A DNA stretch of 64,000 bases from G036327475 sp036327475 (GTDB lineage: Bacteria; Pseudomonadota; Gammaproteobacteria; Enterobacterales; Enterobacteriaceae): positions 1,806,133 to 1,870,132 of the forward strand of contig NZ_CP132913.1 of NCBI RefSeq assembly GCF_036327475.1. Direction: 5' to 3'. Shown in pieces: positions 28,532 to 38,244 of the stretch (position 1 is its first letter; each line of letters opens with the position of its first letter). Under the pieces are notes generated by a model. That model saw only the letters and a list, made by a program, of their open reading frames with translations. It made no database searches and was not told the origin of the DNA. The translations under genes were made by a program, and so were the position numbers.

Positions 28532-28534
28532 GTC

Positions 28535-29557
28535 ATGTCTTCAATTCGACTGGCTGATCTAGCACAGCAGTTGGATGCACAATTGCACGGTGATGGCGAG
28601 ATTATCATCACTGGCATTGCCTCCATGGGCAGCGCGCAAGCGGGCCAGATTACGTTTCTCTCGGACAGCCGTTTTCGTGAAAAACTCCCTTCCTGTCAGG
28701 CGTCGGCGGTAGTGCTAACCGAAGACAGTCTGCCTTTCTGCACCGGCGCCGCGCTGGTGGTTAGTAATCCTTACCTGACTTACGCCCGCATGGCACAGCT
28801 GATGGACACCACGCCGAAGCCTGCTGAGGATATCGGCGCGGGCGCGGTTATTGCGCCTGACGCGACCCTGGGGCAGCAGGTGGCGGTAGGCGCTAACGCA
28901 GTGGTGGAATCCGGCGTGGTGTTAGGTGATGACGTGATAATCGGCCCTGGCTGTTTTGTCGGCAAGAACACCCGCATCGGCGCCGGCACGCGCTTATGGG
29001 CTAACGTTACTGTTTATCACGACATCGTCATTGGCGAGCGTTGTCTGATCCAATCCGGCGCCGTTATTGGCGCCGATGGTTTCGGCTATGCCAACGATCG
29101 CGGCAACTGGATCAAAATTCCGCAGCTGGGCCGCGTCATTATCGGCGATCGGGTTGAAATCGGCGCCTGCACTACCATCGATCGCGGTGCGCTAGACGAT
29201 ACCATTATCGGCAACGGCGTGATTATCGATAATCAGTGCCAAATTGCACATAACGTAGTTATTGGTGACAATACCGCGGTCGCCGGCGGCGTTATTATGG
29301 CGGGCAGTCTAACCATCGGTCGCTATTGCATGATTGGCGGCGCGAGCGTCATTAATGGCCATATGGCCATTTGCGATAAAGTCACGGTAACCGGCATGGG
29401 CATGGTTATGCGTCCGATAACCGAACCCGGCGTATACTCCTCTGGGATCCCGTTACAGCCGAATAAAGAGTGGCGTAAAACCGCCGTGTTAGTCATGAAT
29501 ATCAGCGATATGAGCCAGAGGATGAAAGCCATCGAGCGAAAATTAGCAAAAAACTAA
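28535..29557 (+). CDS. lpxD: UDP-3-O-(3-hydroxymyristoyl)glucosamine N-acyltransferase
   Basis: LpxD adds the N-linked hydroxyacyl chain in lipid A synthesis (third step). It is 340 residues (E. coli 341). It has an N-terminal uridine-binding domain, then a left-handed beta-helix of hexapeptide repeats (about 105-310) with the catalytic His in NQCQIAHNVVIGDN, and a C-terminal helix. DGFGYANDRGNWIKIPQ is kept. It is part of the lpxD-fabZ-lpxA-lpxB block. Confidence 0.97.
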   Translation: MSSIRLADLAQQLDAQLHGDGEIIITGIASMGSAQAGQITFLSDSRFREKLPSCQASAVVLTEDSLPFCTGAALVVSNPYLTYARMAQLMDTTPKPAEDIGAGAVIAPDATLGQQVAVGANAVVESGVVLGDDVIIGPGCFVGKNTRIGAGTRLWANVTVYHDIVIGERCLIQSGAVIGADGFGYANDRGNWIKIPQLGRVIIGDRVEIGACTTIDRGALDDTIIGNGVIIDNQCQIAHNVVIGDNTAVAGGVIMAGSLTIGRYCMIGGASVINGHMAICDKVTVTGMGMVMRPITEPGVYSSGIPLQPNKEWRKTAVLVMNISDMSQRMKAIERKLAKN

Positions 29558-29706
29558 TCGCTCCTGCCCCTATAGAGGATAATGCATGTCGAGGCTCCTT
29601 AAACCAGGCTGACCATTATTATATTCGCGGCCTGCTTGTTTTACCTGCCAGGATTAAAACAGGCCGTGTTGTTAATGCCACGTTTTTTAAAGACAGGAAG
29701 AGTATT

Positions 29707-30162
29707 TTGACTACTGACACTCATACTCTGCATATTGAAGAGATATTAGAACTGCTACCACACCGGTTTCCGTTTCTGCTGGTGGACCGCGTGCTGGATT
29801 TCGAGAAAGGGAAATTTTTGCAGGCGGTGAAGAATGTTTCCTTTAATGAACCGTTTTTCCAGGGTCATTTCCCGGGCAAACCGATTTTCCCCGGGGTGTT
29901 AATCCTGGAGGCCATGGCTCAGGCGACGGGCATTCTGGCATTCAAGAGCGCGGGTAAGCTGGTGCCGGGTGAACTCTATTATTTCGCCGCTATCGATGAT
30001 GCGCGTTTTAAGCGTCCGGTGCAGCCGGGCGATCAGATGATCCTCGAAGTTGAATTCATTAAAGAACGTCGCGGCGTCGCGCGCTTTAAAGGTGTTGTCA
30101 AAGTTGATGGCGAAGTGGCTTGTGAGGCGTCAATGATGTGCGCTCGTCGCCGGGAGGCCTAA
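29707..30162 (+). CDS. fabZ: 3-hydroxyacyl-ACP dehydratase FabZ
   Basis: FabZ dehydrates 3-hydroxyacyl-ACP in fatty-acid elongation and competes with LpxA/LpxD for hydroxymyristoyl-ACP. It is 151 residues, the E. coli length, with a TTG start as in E. coli, after AGGAAGAG. The hot-dog fold motif FQGHFPGKPIFPGVLILEAM holds the catalytic His and Glu. A 149-base spacer separates it from lpxD. Confidence 0.97.
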   Translation: MTTDTHTLHIEEILELLPHRFPFLLVDRVLDFEKGKFLQAVKNVSFNEPFFQGHFPGKPIFPGVLILEAMAQATGILAFKSAGKLVPGELYYFAAIDDARFKRPVQPGDQMILEVEFIKERRGVARFKGVVKVDGEVACEASMMCARRREA

Positions 30163-30166
30163 ATAC

Positions 30167-30955
30167 GTGATTGATCAATCCGCCTTTATACATCCCAGCG
30201 CTATCGTGGAAGAGGGCGCTATTATCCATGCTGACGCACATATCGGCCCGTTCTGCATTATTGGGCCGCAGGTTGAAATCGGCGCGCGCACGGTACTGAA
30301 GTCCCATGTGGTGGTGACCGGTATAACACGCATTGGTGAAGATAACCAGATTTATCCGTTCTCCTCCCTTGGCGACATCAGTCAGGATCTGAAGTATGCC
30401 GGGGAGTCAACGCGGGTCGAAATCGGGCGCCGCAACCGGATTCGGGAAAGCGTGACTATCCATCGTGGCACGATACAAGGCGGAGAAGTGACCCGCGTCG
30501 GCAGCGACAATTTATTGATGGTGAATGCCCATGTTGCCCACGACTGCACGGTGGGCGATCGCTGCATCATGGCTAATAATGCCACGCTCGGCGGCCATGT
30601 GGCGGTGGATGATTATGCCGTTATCGGCGGCATGACCGCGGTGCATCAGTTCTGTGTCATTGGCGCCCACGTCATGGTCGGCGGCTGTTCCGGCATTGCC
30701 CAGGATGTACCGCCTTTCATTATCGCCCATGGCAACCATGCTACACCGTTCGGCCTGAACATTGAAGGACTAAAGCGCCGCGGTTTCGATCGCGCCGCGC
30801 TTCACGCGATCCGAGCCGCTTACAAAATTATTTATCGCAGCGGTAAAACTCTAGACGAAGCCAAACCGGAGCTGGAAGCGCTGGCGCAGGAACATCAGGT
30901 GGTAAATACTTTCCTGAACTTCCTTTCACGCTCGCAGCGCGGTATCATCCGCTGA
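30167..30955 (+). CDS. lpxA: UDP-N-acetylglucosamine acyltransferase
   Basis: LpxA is the first enzyme of lipid A synthesis. It is 262 residues, the E. coli length, from a GTG start four bases after fabZ. It has a beta-helix of hexapeptide repeats (HIGPFCIIGPQVEIG and following), the catalytic His in LMVNAHVAHDC near residue 125, HQFCVIGAHVMVGG, and NIEGLKRRGF in the C-terminal helical domain. Confidence 0.97.
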   Translation: MIDQSAFIHPSAIVEEGAIIHADAHIGPFCIIGPQVEIGARTVLKSHVVVTGITRIGEDNQIYPFSSLGDISQDLKYAGESTRVEIGRRNRIRESVTIHRGTIQGGEVTRVGSDNLLMVNAHVAHDCTVGDRCIMANNATLGGHVAVDDYAVIGGMTAVHQFCVIGAHVMVGGCSGIAQDVPPFIIAHGNHATPFGLNIEGLKRRGFDRAALHAIRAAYKIIYRSGKTLDEAKPELEALAQEHQVVNTFLNFLSRSQRGIIR

Positions 30956-30957
30956 TT

Positions 30958-32106
30958 ATGTCGGCACGCCCCATCACCATCGGTCTGGTGGCTGGAGAGA
31001 CCTCCGGCGATATTCTCGGCGCCGCTCTGATACGCGCCCTGCGCGGCCATTTACCGAAGGCCCGCTTTGTCGGCGTCGCCGGCCCGCGCATGCAGGCGGA
31101 AGGAATGGAAGCCTGGTACGACATGGAAGAATTGGCGGTAATGGGTATCGTCGAGGTGCTCGAGCGCCTGCCGCGTCTGTTGCGCATCCGTCGCGATCTG
31201 GCTCGCCGCTTCGCCGCGCTACAGCCCGACGTTTTTGTCGGCATCGACGCTCCGGATTTTACGATTACCTTGGAAGGCCGCCTCAAGCGGCGTGGCATCC
31301 GCACTATTCATTACGTTAGCCCTTCCGTCTGGGCCTGGCGACGAAAGCGGGTATTCAAAATCGGTCGCGCCACGGATAATGTGTTGGCTTTCCTGCAGTT
31401 TGAAAAGGCGTTTTACGACCGCTATCATGTCCCCTGCCAGTTTATCGGCCATACGCTGGCGGACGCTATGCCTCTCGACCCGGATAAAGCCGCCGCGCGG
31501 CAGGAGCTGGGCATTCCCGCCGCTGCGCGCTGTTTGGCGCTGCTGCCGGGTAGTCGCCACAGCGAGGTGGCGATGCTGAGCGCGGATTTTCTGCGCGCTG
31601 CCGAGAAGGTGAACAAGCGTTTCCCAGGGCTGGAGATTGTTGTGCCGTTGGCGAATCCAGCCCGGCGGGCGCAGTTTGAGCATATTTTGGCGAAGGTGGC
31701 GCTAGCGTTGTCGGTCAGGCTTCTGGACAATCAGGCCAGTCAGGCGATGATTGCCGCTGATGCCGCCCTGTTGGCCTCCGGTACCGTGTCGCTTGAGTGT
31801 ATGCTGGCCAAGTGCCCTATGGTGGTAGGTTACCGAATGAAGCCGATGACATTCGCGCTGGCGCGACGGCTGGTGAAAACCCCGTGGGTGTCGCTGCCAA
31901 ATTTGCTAGCCGGGCGTGAGTTGGTCAAGGAATTATTGCAGGAGGCGTGCAGGCCGGATGCGCTGGCAGCGGCTGTCATCGAGCTGCTCAACAATGATGC
32001 CGAGCGCGAGGCGCTGCTGGTCACGTTTCGCCAATTGCATCAGCAGATTCGCTGCAACGCCGATGAGCAGGCGGCGCGTGCGGTTCTGGCGCTGATTAAC
32101 CGATGA
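30958..32106 (+). CDS. lpxB: Lipid-A-disaccharide synthase
   Basis: LpxB is a GT19 glycosyltransferase that joins UDP-diacylglucosamine with lipid X. It is 382 residues, the E. coli length. Motifs are LVAGETSGDILGA near the N-terminus, VFVGIDAPDF, YVSPSVWAWRRKR, LLPGSRHSEV, and ASGTVSLECMLAKCPMVVGYR. It starts two bases after the lpxA stop and is followed by a broken rnhB. Confidence 0.97.
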   Translation: MSARPITIGLVAGETSGDILGAALIRALRGHLPKARFVGVAGPRMQAEGMEAWYDMEELAVMGIVEVLERLPRLLRIRRDLARRFAALQPDVFVGIDAPDFTITLEGRLKRRGIRTIHYVSPSVWAWRRKRVFKIGRATDNVLAFLQFEKAFYDRYHVPCQFIGHTLADAMPLDPDKAAARQELGIPAAARCLALLPGSRHSEVAMLSADFLRAAEKVNKRFPGLEIVVPLANPARRAQFEHILAKVALALSVRLLDNQASQAMIAADAALLASGTVSLECMLAKCPMVVGYRMKPMTFALARRLVKTPWVSLPNLLAGRELVKELLQEACRPDALAAAVIELLNNDAEREALLVTFRQLHQQIRCNADEQAARAVLALINR

Positions 32107-32132
32107 TGCTCTTGCGGGAGGTGGGATACGCA

Positions 32133-32706
32133 TGACGGAGCCTTTTATCTATCCTGTGGCAACGCTTATCGGCGGCGCCCACTAAAGTCGGGCGCGGGCC
32201 TTTAGTGGGCGCGGTGATGACCGCCGACGTGATCCTGGATCCCGCCCGGCTGGTAGCGGGGCTGGCTGACTCGAAAAGCGAAGTGAAAAGCGCCGCGAGG
32301 CGTTGTATGAAGTCATCATCCGCCGCGTGTTAGCATGAAGTGTAGGTCACTCTGAAGCCTATGAAATTGATCAGATCAATATTTTTCAGGACACACTGCT
32401 GGCGATGCAGTTGGCGGCTGCGTGTCTGGCCCACGCGCCGGATTTGTACTGGTGGACGGCAACCGCTGCCCATGCCTTCACAGGCGGTAGTGAAGGGAGA
32501 TAGCCGGGTAGCCGAAATCAGCGCCGCCTCCATCATTGCCAAAGTGATCCGCGATCGTGGGATGACCACGTTGTACCAGCAGTTCTGCGAATATGATTTC
32601 GCCAAACATAAGGAGTATCTCACCGCTTTCCATTTGAAAAAAAGCTGGCGCTGCATGGAGGACCGTTCTTCATCGATGAAGCTTTGATCGGGTCCAGCGG
32701 GTGCTA
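32133..32706 (+). pseudogene. rnhB: Ribonuclease HII, pseudogene
   Basis: RnhB removes RNA from RNA-DNA hybrids and single misincorporated ribonucleotides. The start MTEPFIYPVATLIGG is followed by a stop exactly where the catalytic motif GVDEVGRGPLVGAV should be: the second half (GRGPLVGAVMTADVI-like) is still readable, but the DEVG part was converted to the mirror of that half (inverted repeat 32175-32212). Later fragments are EAYEIDQINIFQDTLLAMQL, VDGNRCPCLH-like, and VVKGDSRVAEISAASIIAKV, then RFHLKK-like pieces, in several frames. It lies in the normal lpxB-rnhB-dnaE order, so transcription can still run through to dnaE. Confidence 0.9.
32175..32212. repeat. Perfect inverted repeat, 13-bp arms, destroying the rnhB active-site motif
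   Basis: GCGCCCACTAAAG (32175-32187) and its reverse complement (32200-32212) flank TCGGGCGCGGGC. The right arm encodes the native PLVGA segment; the left arm replaces the codons for VDE of the active site and introduces TAA. Confidence 0.95.
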
Positions 32707-32776
32707 GGAGCCGGCATAAACCTGACATTGTCGCGCGGTGCGACGTCGTGCCAACACTTCACATCGGGTAGCATCT

Positions 32777-35700
32777 ATGGCCGAACCACGCTTTATTCAC
32801 CTGCACGTACACAGCGACTATTCCATGATCGATGGGCTAGTCAAAGTCGGCCCGTTGGTACAAAAAACCGCGGCCCTGCATATGCCAGCGCTAGCCATCA
32901 CGGATTTCACCAATTTATGCGGCTTGATTAAATTTTACGATACCGCCCACTGTGCCGGCATCAAGCCGATTATCGGCGCGGATTTTTTCGTACAAAGCGA
33001 GATGCTGGGCGATGAACTGGCGGAATTGACCATTCTAGCGGCCAATAATGTGGGTTATCAGCACTTGACCCTGCTGATATCGGACGCCTACAAACGCGGC
33101 TACGGCGCCGCCGGGCCGGTCATCGATCGCGACTGGCTGATTGAGCATAACGAAGGATTGATTCTGCTCTCCGGGGCGCGCAAAGGGGATGTCGGTAAAT
33201 ATTTGATACGCGGAAATATGCCACAGGTGGAACAGTGCCTGGCGTTTTACGGGCGCCATTTCCCTGATCGCTATTACCTGGAACTCATTCGCACCGGCCG
33301 GGCGGATGAAGAGAGTTACCTGCACTCAGCAGTAGAGCTGGCGGCGCGTCGAGGCTTACCGGTAGTAGCCACCAACGATGTGCGCTTTACCAGCCCGGAT
33401 GATTTCGACGCCCACGAGATCCGGGTGGCAATACATGACGGCTTTACCCTCGATGATGCCAAGCGGCCGCGCAATTACAGCCCGCAGCAGTATATGCGTA
33501 GCGAAGAGGAGATGTGCGAGCTGTTCGCCGACCTGCCGGAAGCGTTAGCCAACAGCGTGGAAATCGCTCGACGCTGCAATGTCACCATCCGCCTCGGCGA
33601 GTATTTCCTGCCGCAGTTTCCGACCGGCGAAATGTCCACTGAGGATTATCTGGTCAAATGCGCGCGCGAAGGCCTGGAGGAGCGGTTGGCATTCCTGTTT
33701 CCTGATGCCGATAGGCGGCGCGAGCAGCGCCCGACCTATGATGAACGTCTGGACATCGAGCTGCAGGTGATAAACCAGATGGGGTTCCCAGGATACTTCC
33801 TGATAGTGATGGAGTTTATCCAGTGGTCGAAGGATAACGGCGTGCCAGTCGGACCAGGGCGCGGATCCGGCGCGGGTTCGTTGGTGGCCTATGCGCTCAA
33901 AATCACCGATCTTGATCCGCTAGCGTTCGATTTGCTGTTTGAGCGTTTCCTGAACCCGGAACGCGTATCGATGCCGGACTTCGATGTCGACTTCTGCATG
34001 GAGAAGCGCGATCTGGTTATAGATCACGTGGCCAAGACCTACGGCCGCGACGCGGTTTCGCAAATTATCACTTTCGGGACCATGGCGGCTAAAGCAGTCA
34101 TCCGCGACGTCGGCCGGGTGCTGGGCCACCCTTACGGTTTTGTGGATCGCATCTCCAAATTGGTCCCCACCGATCCCGGCATGACGTTGGAAAAAGCCTT
34201 CATCACGGAGCCGCAATTGCAGGCTATCTATGACGCCGATGAAGAGGTCAAAGCGCTAATTGATATGGCACGCAAGCTCGAAGGTGTCACGCGCAACGCC
34301 GGCAAACACGCCGGGGGCGTGGTGATCGCGCCCACAAAAATTACCGATTTCGCGCCGCTTTATTGCGATGCCGAAGGCAAGCATCCCGTTACCCAGTTCG
34401 ATAAAAACGATGTGGAATATGCCGGCTTGGTGAAGTTTGATTTCCTCGGCCTACGCACTTTGACCATCATCAACTGGGCGTTGGAAATGATCAACGCCCG
34501 GCGCGCCCGGCTGGGTTTGGAACCTATCGATATCACAACTATCCCGCTGGAGGATAAGAAAAGCTTCGATATGCTGCAGCGCTCTGAAACCACGGCGGTA
34601 TTCCAGCTGGAATCGCGCGGCATGAAAGATCTGATAAAGCGTCTGCAGCCAGACTGTTTTGAAGATATGATCGCGCTAGTGGCACTGTTCCGACCCGGCC
34701 CGCTGCAATCGGGCATGGTAGACAACTTTATCGACCGCAAACACGGCCGAGAAGCCATCTCCTATCCCGATATCGAATGGCAACATCCCTCGTTGCAACC
34801 GGTGCTGAAGCCGACTTATGGTATCATTCTTTACCAGGAACAGGTGATGCAGATAGCCCAGGTGCTGGCGGGCTATACTCTTGGCGGCGCTGATATGCTG
34901 CGCCGCTCGATGGGGAAAAAGAAGCCGAAGGAAATGGCCAAACAGCGCTCGGTATTTAAAGCCGGAGCGGAAAGTATCGGCGTCGACGGTGAGCTATCGA
35001 TGAAGATCTTCGATCTAGTGGAAAAATTCTCCGGATACGGCTTTAACAAATCCCACTCCGCAGCCTATGCGCTGGTATCGTATCAGACGCTGTGGTTAAA
35101 AGCCCACTATCCCGCTGAGTTCATGGCGGCAGTAATGACCGCCGATATGGATAACACCGAAAAGGTTGTGGGGCTGGTGGACGAATGTCTGCGTATGGGC
35201 CTGAAGGTCATGCCGCCTGATATCAATAGCGGCCAGTACCATTTTCACGTCAATGAACAGGGCGAGATAGTTTACGGTATTGGCGCCATTAAAGGCGTTG
35301 GGGAAGGTCCTATTGAAGCCATTATCGAGGCGCGCAATCAGGACGGTTATTTCCGTGGGCTGTTTGATTTATGCGCGCGCACCGATATCAAAAAGCTCAA
35401 TCGTTGCGTGTTGGAAAAGCTGATAATGTCCGGCGCTTTCGACCGTCTGGGGCCGCACCGCGCCGCGCTGATGAACTCTCTCGGCGACGCGCTCAAGGCC
35501 GCTGATCAATATGCCAAAGCCGAGGCCATTGGTCAGGGCGATATGTTCGGCGTGCTGGCTGAGGGGCCGGGAGCGGTGGAAGCCTCCTACAGTACCGTGG
35601 CGCCATGGCCGGAGCAGGTGGCGCTAGACGGCGAGCGGAAAACGCTTGGCCTGTATCTGACCGGGCATCCTATCACCCAATATCTGCGCGAGATTGAACG

Positions 35701-36259
35701 CTATGCTGGCGTGGTGCGCCTGAAGGATATGCACCCCACCGATCGCGGCAAAATAGTGACCACGGTGGGACTGGTGCTCTCCGTGCGGGTGATGGTCACA
35801 AAGCGGGGCAACCGGATCGGTGTTTGTACGTTGGACGATCGCTCCGGCCGGCTGGACGTGATGCTGTTCACGGATGCACTGGAAAAATACCAGCATTTAC
35901 TGGGAAAAGACCGTATCATTATTGCTCAGGGACAGGTCAGCTTTGATGATTTCAACAATGGGTTTAAGATGACCGCCCGTGAATTAATGGATATTAGCGA
36001 AGCACGTGAAAAATATGCGTGCGGGCTTGCTATCTCGCTGACCAACAAGCAAATTGATGACCAGCTATTAAACCGTCTCCGTTTATCGTTGGAACCGTAT
36101 CGATCGGGGACGATTCCAGTGTATCTTTATTATCAACGGCAAGATGCGCGCGCGCGGCTGCGCTTTGGAGCAACTTGGCGAGTAACGCCGACCGACCGTT
36201 TATTGAATGACTTGCGAACACTTGTAGGTAATGAACAGGTAGAGCTGCAATTTGACTAA
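32777..36259 (+). CDS. dnaE: DNA polymerase III alpha subunit
   Basis: DnaE is the replicative polymerase. It is 1160 residues from ATG 32777 (MAEPRFIHLHVHSDYSMIDG), exactly the E. coli length; an upstream in-frame ATG adds 13 non-family residues. The PHP domain covers about 1-270, and the polymerase core has MPDFDVDFCMEKRD with two catalytic Asp (near 401 and 403) and KFDFLGLRTLTI with the third (near 555). Then GYGFNKSHSAAYALVSYQT is seen, an OB domain (about 975-1075) and the C-terminal tau-binding part ending VELQFD. It is 12 bases before accA. Confidence 0.98.
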   Translation: MAEPRFIHLHVHSDYSMIDGLVKVGPLVQKTAALHMPALAITDFTNLCGLIKFYDTAHCAGIKPIIGADFFVQSEMLGDELAELTILAANNVGYQHLTLLISDAYKRGYGAAGPVIDRDWLIEHNEGLILLSGARKGDVGKYLIRGNMPQVEQCLAFYGRHFPDRYYLELIRTGRADEESYLHSAVELAARRGLPVVATNDVRFTSPDDFDAHEIRVAIHDGFTLDDAKRPRNYSPQQYMRSEEEMCELFADLPEALANSVEIARRCNVTIRLGEYFLPQFPTGEMSTEDYLVKCAREGLEERLAFLFPDADRRREQRPTYDERLDIELQVINQMGFPGYFLIVMEFIQWSKDNGVPVGPGRGSGAGSLVAYALKITDLDPLAFDLLFERFLNPERVSMPDFDVDFCMEKRDLVIDHVAKTYGRDAVSQIITFGTMAAKAVIRDVGRVLGHPYGFVDRISKLVPTDPGMTLEKAFITEPQLQAIYDADEEVKALIDMARKLEGVTRNAGKHAGGVVIAPTKITDFAPLYCDAEGKHPVTQFDKNDVEYAGLVKFDFLGLRTLTIINWALEMINARRARLGLEPIDITTIPLEDKKSFDMLQRSETTAVFQLESRGMKDLIKRLQPDCFEDMIALVALFRPGPLQSGMVDNFIDRKHGREAISYPDIEWQHPSLQPVLKPTYGIILYQEQVMQIAQVLAGYTLGGADMLRRSMGKKKPKEMAKQRSVFKAGAESIGVDGELSMKIFDLVEKFSGYGFNKSHSAAYALVSYQTLWLKAHYPAEFMAAVMTADMDNTEKVVGLVDECLRMGLKVMPPDINSGQYHFHVNEQGEIVYGIGAIKGVGEGPIEAIIEARNQDGYFRGLFDLCARTDIKKLNRCVLEKLIMSGAFDRLGPHRAALMNSLGDALKAADQYAKAEAIGQGDMFGVLAEGPGAVEASYSTVAPWPEQVALDGERKTLGLYLTGHPITQYLREIERYAGVVRLKDMHPTDRGKIVTTVGLVLSVRVMVTKRGNRIGVCTLDDRSGRLDVMLFTDALEKYQHLLGKDRIIIAQGQVSFDDFNNGFKMTARELMDISEAREKYACGLAISLTNKQIDDQLLNRLRLSLEPYRSGTIPVYLYYQRQDARARLRFGATWRVTPTDRLLNDLRTLVGNEQVELQFD

Positions 36260-36271
36260 TATAGGTATACT

Positions 36272-37231
36272 ATGAGTCTGAATTTTCTTGATTTTGAACG
36301 GCCGATTGTAGAGTTGGAAGTGAAAATTGACTCGCTGATCGCAGTCAGCCGTCAAGACGAGAAATTAGATATTAATCTGGATGAAGAGGTGCAGCGCCTA
36401 CGCCAAAAAAGCGTGGAGCTGACGCGGAAAATTTTCTCCGATCTGGGCGCGTGGCAAATCGCCCAGCTGGCGCGACATCCGATGCGTCCCTATACGCTGG
36501 ATTATGTGCGGCATATCTTCACCGATTTTGATGAATTGGCGGGCGATCGCGCCTATGCCGATGATAAAGCCATCGTCGGTGGTATCGCGCGTTTAGATTC
36601 GCGGCCGGTGATGATCATCGGCCACCAGAAAGGGCGAGAAATGAAAGAGAAGATCCGCCGCAATTTCGGGATGCCGGCACCAGAAGGTTATCGCAAGGCG
36701 CTACGTCTGATGGAGATGGCGGATCGGTTCAATCTGCCGCTACTTACCTTTATCGATACCCCTGGCGCCTACCCAGGTGTTGGTGCCGAAAAGCGCGGCC
36801 AGTCCGAGGCTATCGCAAAAAACCTGCGAGAAATGTCGAGCCTGCGGGTGCCGGTGATCTGCACCGTAATAGGAGAGGGCGGCTCTGGCGGCGCGCTGGC
36901 GATTGGTGTTGGCGACAAAGTTAACATGTTGCAGTACAGCACCTATTCGGTGATCTCCCCGGAAGGCTGTGCCTCTATTTTGTGGAAAAGCGCGGACAAA
37001 GCGCCCATTGCCGCCGAAGCGATGGGCATTATCGCCTCGCGCCTGAAAGAGCTGAAGCTTATCGACAGCATCGTACCGGAGCCTCTGGGTGGCGCCCACC
37101 GTGATGTGTCGACCATTGCCGCCGTGTTGAAAACTCAATTGCTAGACGATTTGGCCGAGCTTGACGGTCTCAACGAAGAAGAGTTGCTCAACCGCCGTTA
37201 TCACCGCCTGATGAGCTATGGCTATTGCTGA
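36272..37231 (+). CDS. accA: Acetyl-CoA carboxylase carboxyltransferase subunit alpha
   Basis: AccA pairs with AccD in the carboxyltransferase that makes malonyl-CoA. It is 319 residues, the E. coli length. It begins MSLNFLDFERPIVELEVKID; the crotonase-fold parts TFIDTPGAYPGVGAEKRGQS, GEGGSGGALAIGVGD and YSVISPEGCASILWK are intact. It ends the intact macro-cluster; the following ldcC is broken. Confidence 0.98.
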   Translation: MSLNFLDFERPIVELEVKIDSLIAVSRQDEKLDINLDEEVQRLRQKSVELTRKIFSDLGAWQIAQLARHPMRPYTLDYVRHIFTDFDELAGDRAYADDKAIVGGIARLDSRPVMIIGHQKGREMKEKIRRNFGMPAPEGYRKALRLMEMADRFNLPLLTFIDTPGAYPGVGAEKRGQSEAIAKNLREMSSLRVPVICTVIGEGGSGGALAIGVGDKVNMLQYSTYSVISPEGCASILWKSADKAPIAAEAMGIIASRLKELKLIDSIVPEPLGGAHRDVSTIAAVLKTQLLDDLAELDGLNEEELLNRRYHRLMSYGYC

Positions 37232-37619
37232 GTGACCGATACCGGACGCTGGTGCTCGAGGTGCCCGGGCTAGACCAGCGACATATCCTGCACGCTCGCG
37301 CCCGCGTCGACCGGTATCACGGTTGGCCGAAATAACTGATCGAAGAACTTACGAAGGATGTGTGAATAAACATTATTGCAATACTCTTGCCGGAACAAGT
37401 AATTACAAAGTCGAACCGATACGGGAGTTGGCATAGGCGCCGATGCGCATTGCGGTATTGTTTTCGACTGGGAGCAGTACGTCATGGATCTCTAACGAGA
37501 TCAACAACTATCAGCCGCTATATGCGTTTATCAGCACCCGTTCGGTGCTTGACGTCAGTGTCAATGCGATGCGCATGGCGCCCTATTTTGAATATGGCTT
37601 AGATGAAGGCTAGCGCGAA

Positions 37620-37641
37620 CTGGGCTCACTCTGGGCTCACT
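37620..37641. repeat. 11-bp exact tandem duplication in ldcC
   Basis: CTGGGCTCACT occurs twice without a gap. It shifts the frame at the conserved ELGSLL motif. Confidence 0.95.
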
Positions 37642-38085
37642 GTTGGAGCATATCGACTCCACCTGGAAGTAGAGGAGTATATCGCCCGTATTTTCCGACG
37701 GAGTTAAATGCAGTACATTAAGCAGACGCTGGCGCCGTCGATCTATTTTGACTCCACCTGGGTGCTGTACACCAATTTCCATCCTATCTATCGCGGCAAA
37801 ATCTGTATGAGCGGAGAGCGAACCCATGACAAAATCATCTTCGAGACACAATCAACGCATAAATTACTAGCGGCCTTTTCACAGGCGTCAGTTATCCACA
37901 TTAATGGTGATTATGATGAACGCACCTTTAACGAAGTGAACGTGACGCACACCACCATCTCTCCCCATTGCGACATAGTGGCGTCCATTGAAATGGCAGT
38001 GGCGATGATGTGCGGCAAACCGGGGCGCCGCCTGGTCCAATGCTTCATTGAGTGGACGCTGCATTTTAAGGCTTACCGTTTACAT

Positions 38086-38131
38086 GGGGAGTCGGAGGGC
38101 TGATTTTTGGGGAGTCGGAGGGCTGATTTTT
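38086..38131. repeat. 23-bp exact tandem duplication in ldcC
   Basis: Two identical 23-base units, 38086-38108 and 38109-38131, each beginning GGGGAGTCGGAGGG and ending in five T. The unit contains a stop in the reading frame, and 23 is not a multiple of three. Confidence 0.97.
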
Positions 38132-38218
38132 CGATATCTTTCAGCCTGAGATCATTGAATGCACCGTCTGCTGGCCGGTGGTGCCGAGCGCACCGCGGCG
38201 CGGGTTTCGCGATGCTAA

Positions 38219-38244
38219 CATGTATCTCGATCATGTATCTCGAT
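38219..38244. repeat. 13-bp exact tandem duplication in ldcC
   Basis: CATGTATCTCGAT is present twice in a row, at the codons for the YLDPINVTIL motif. Confidence 0.95.
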
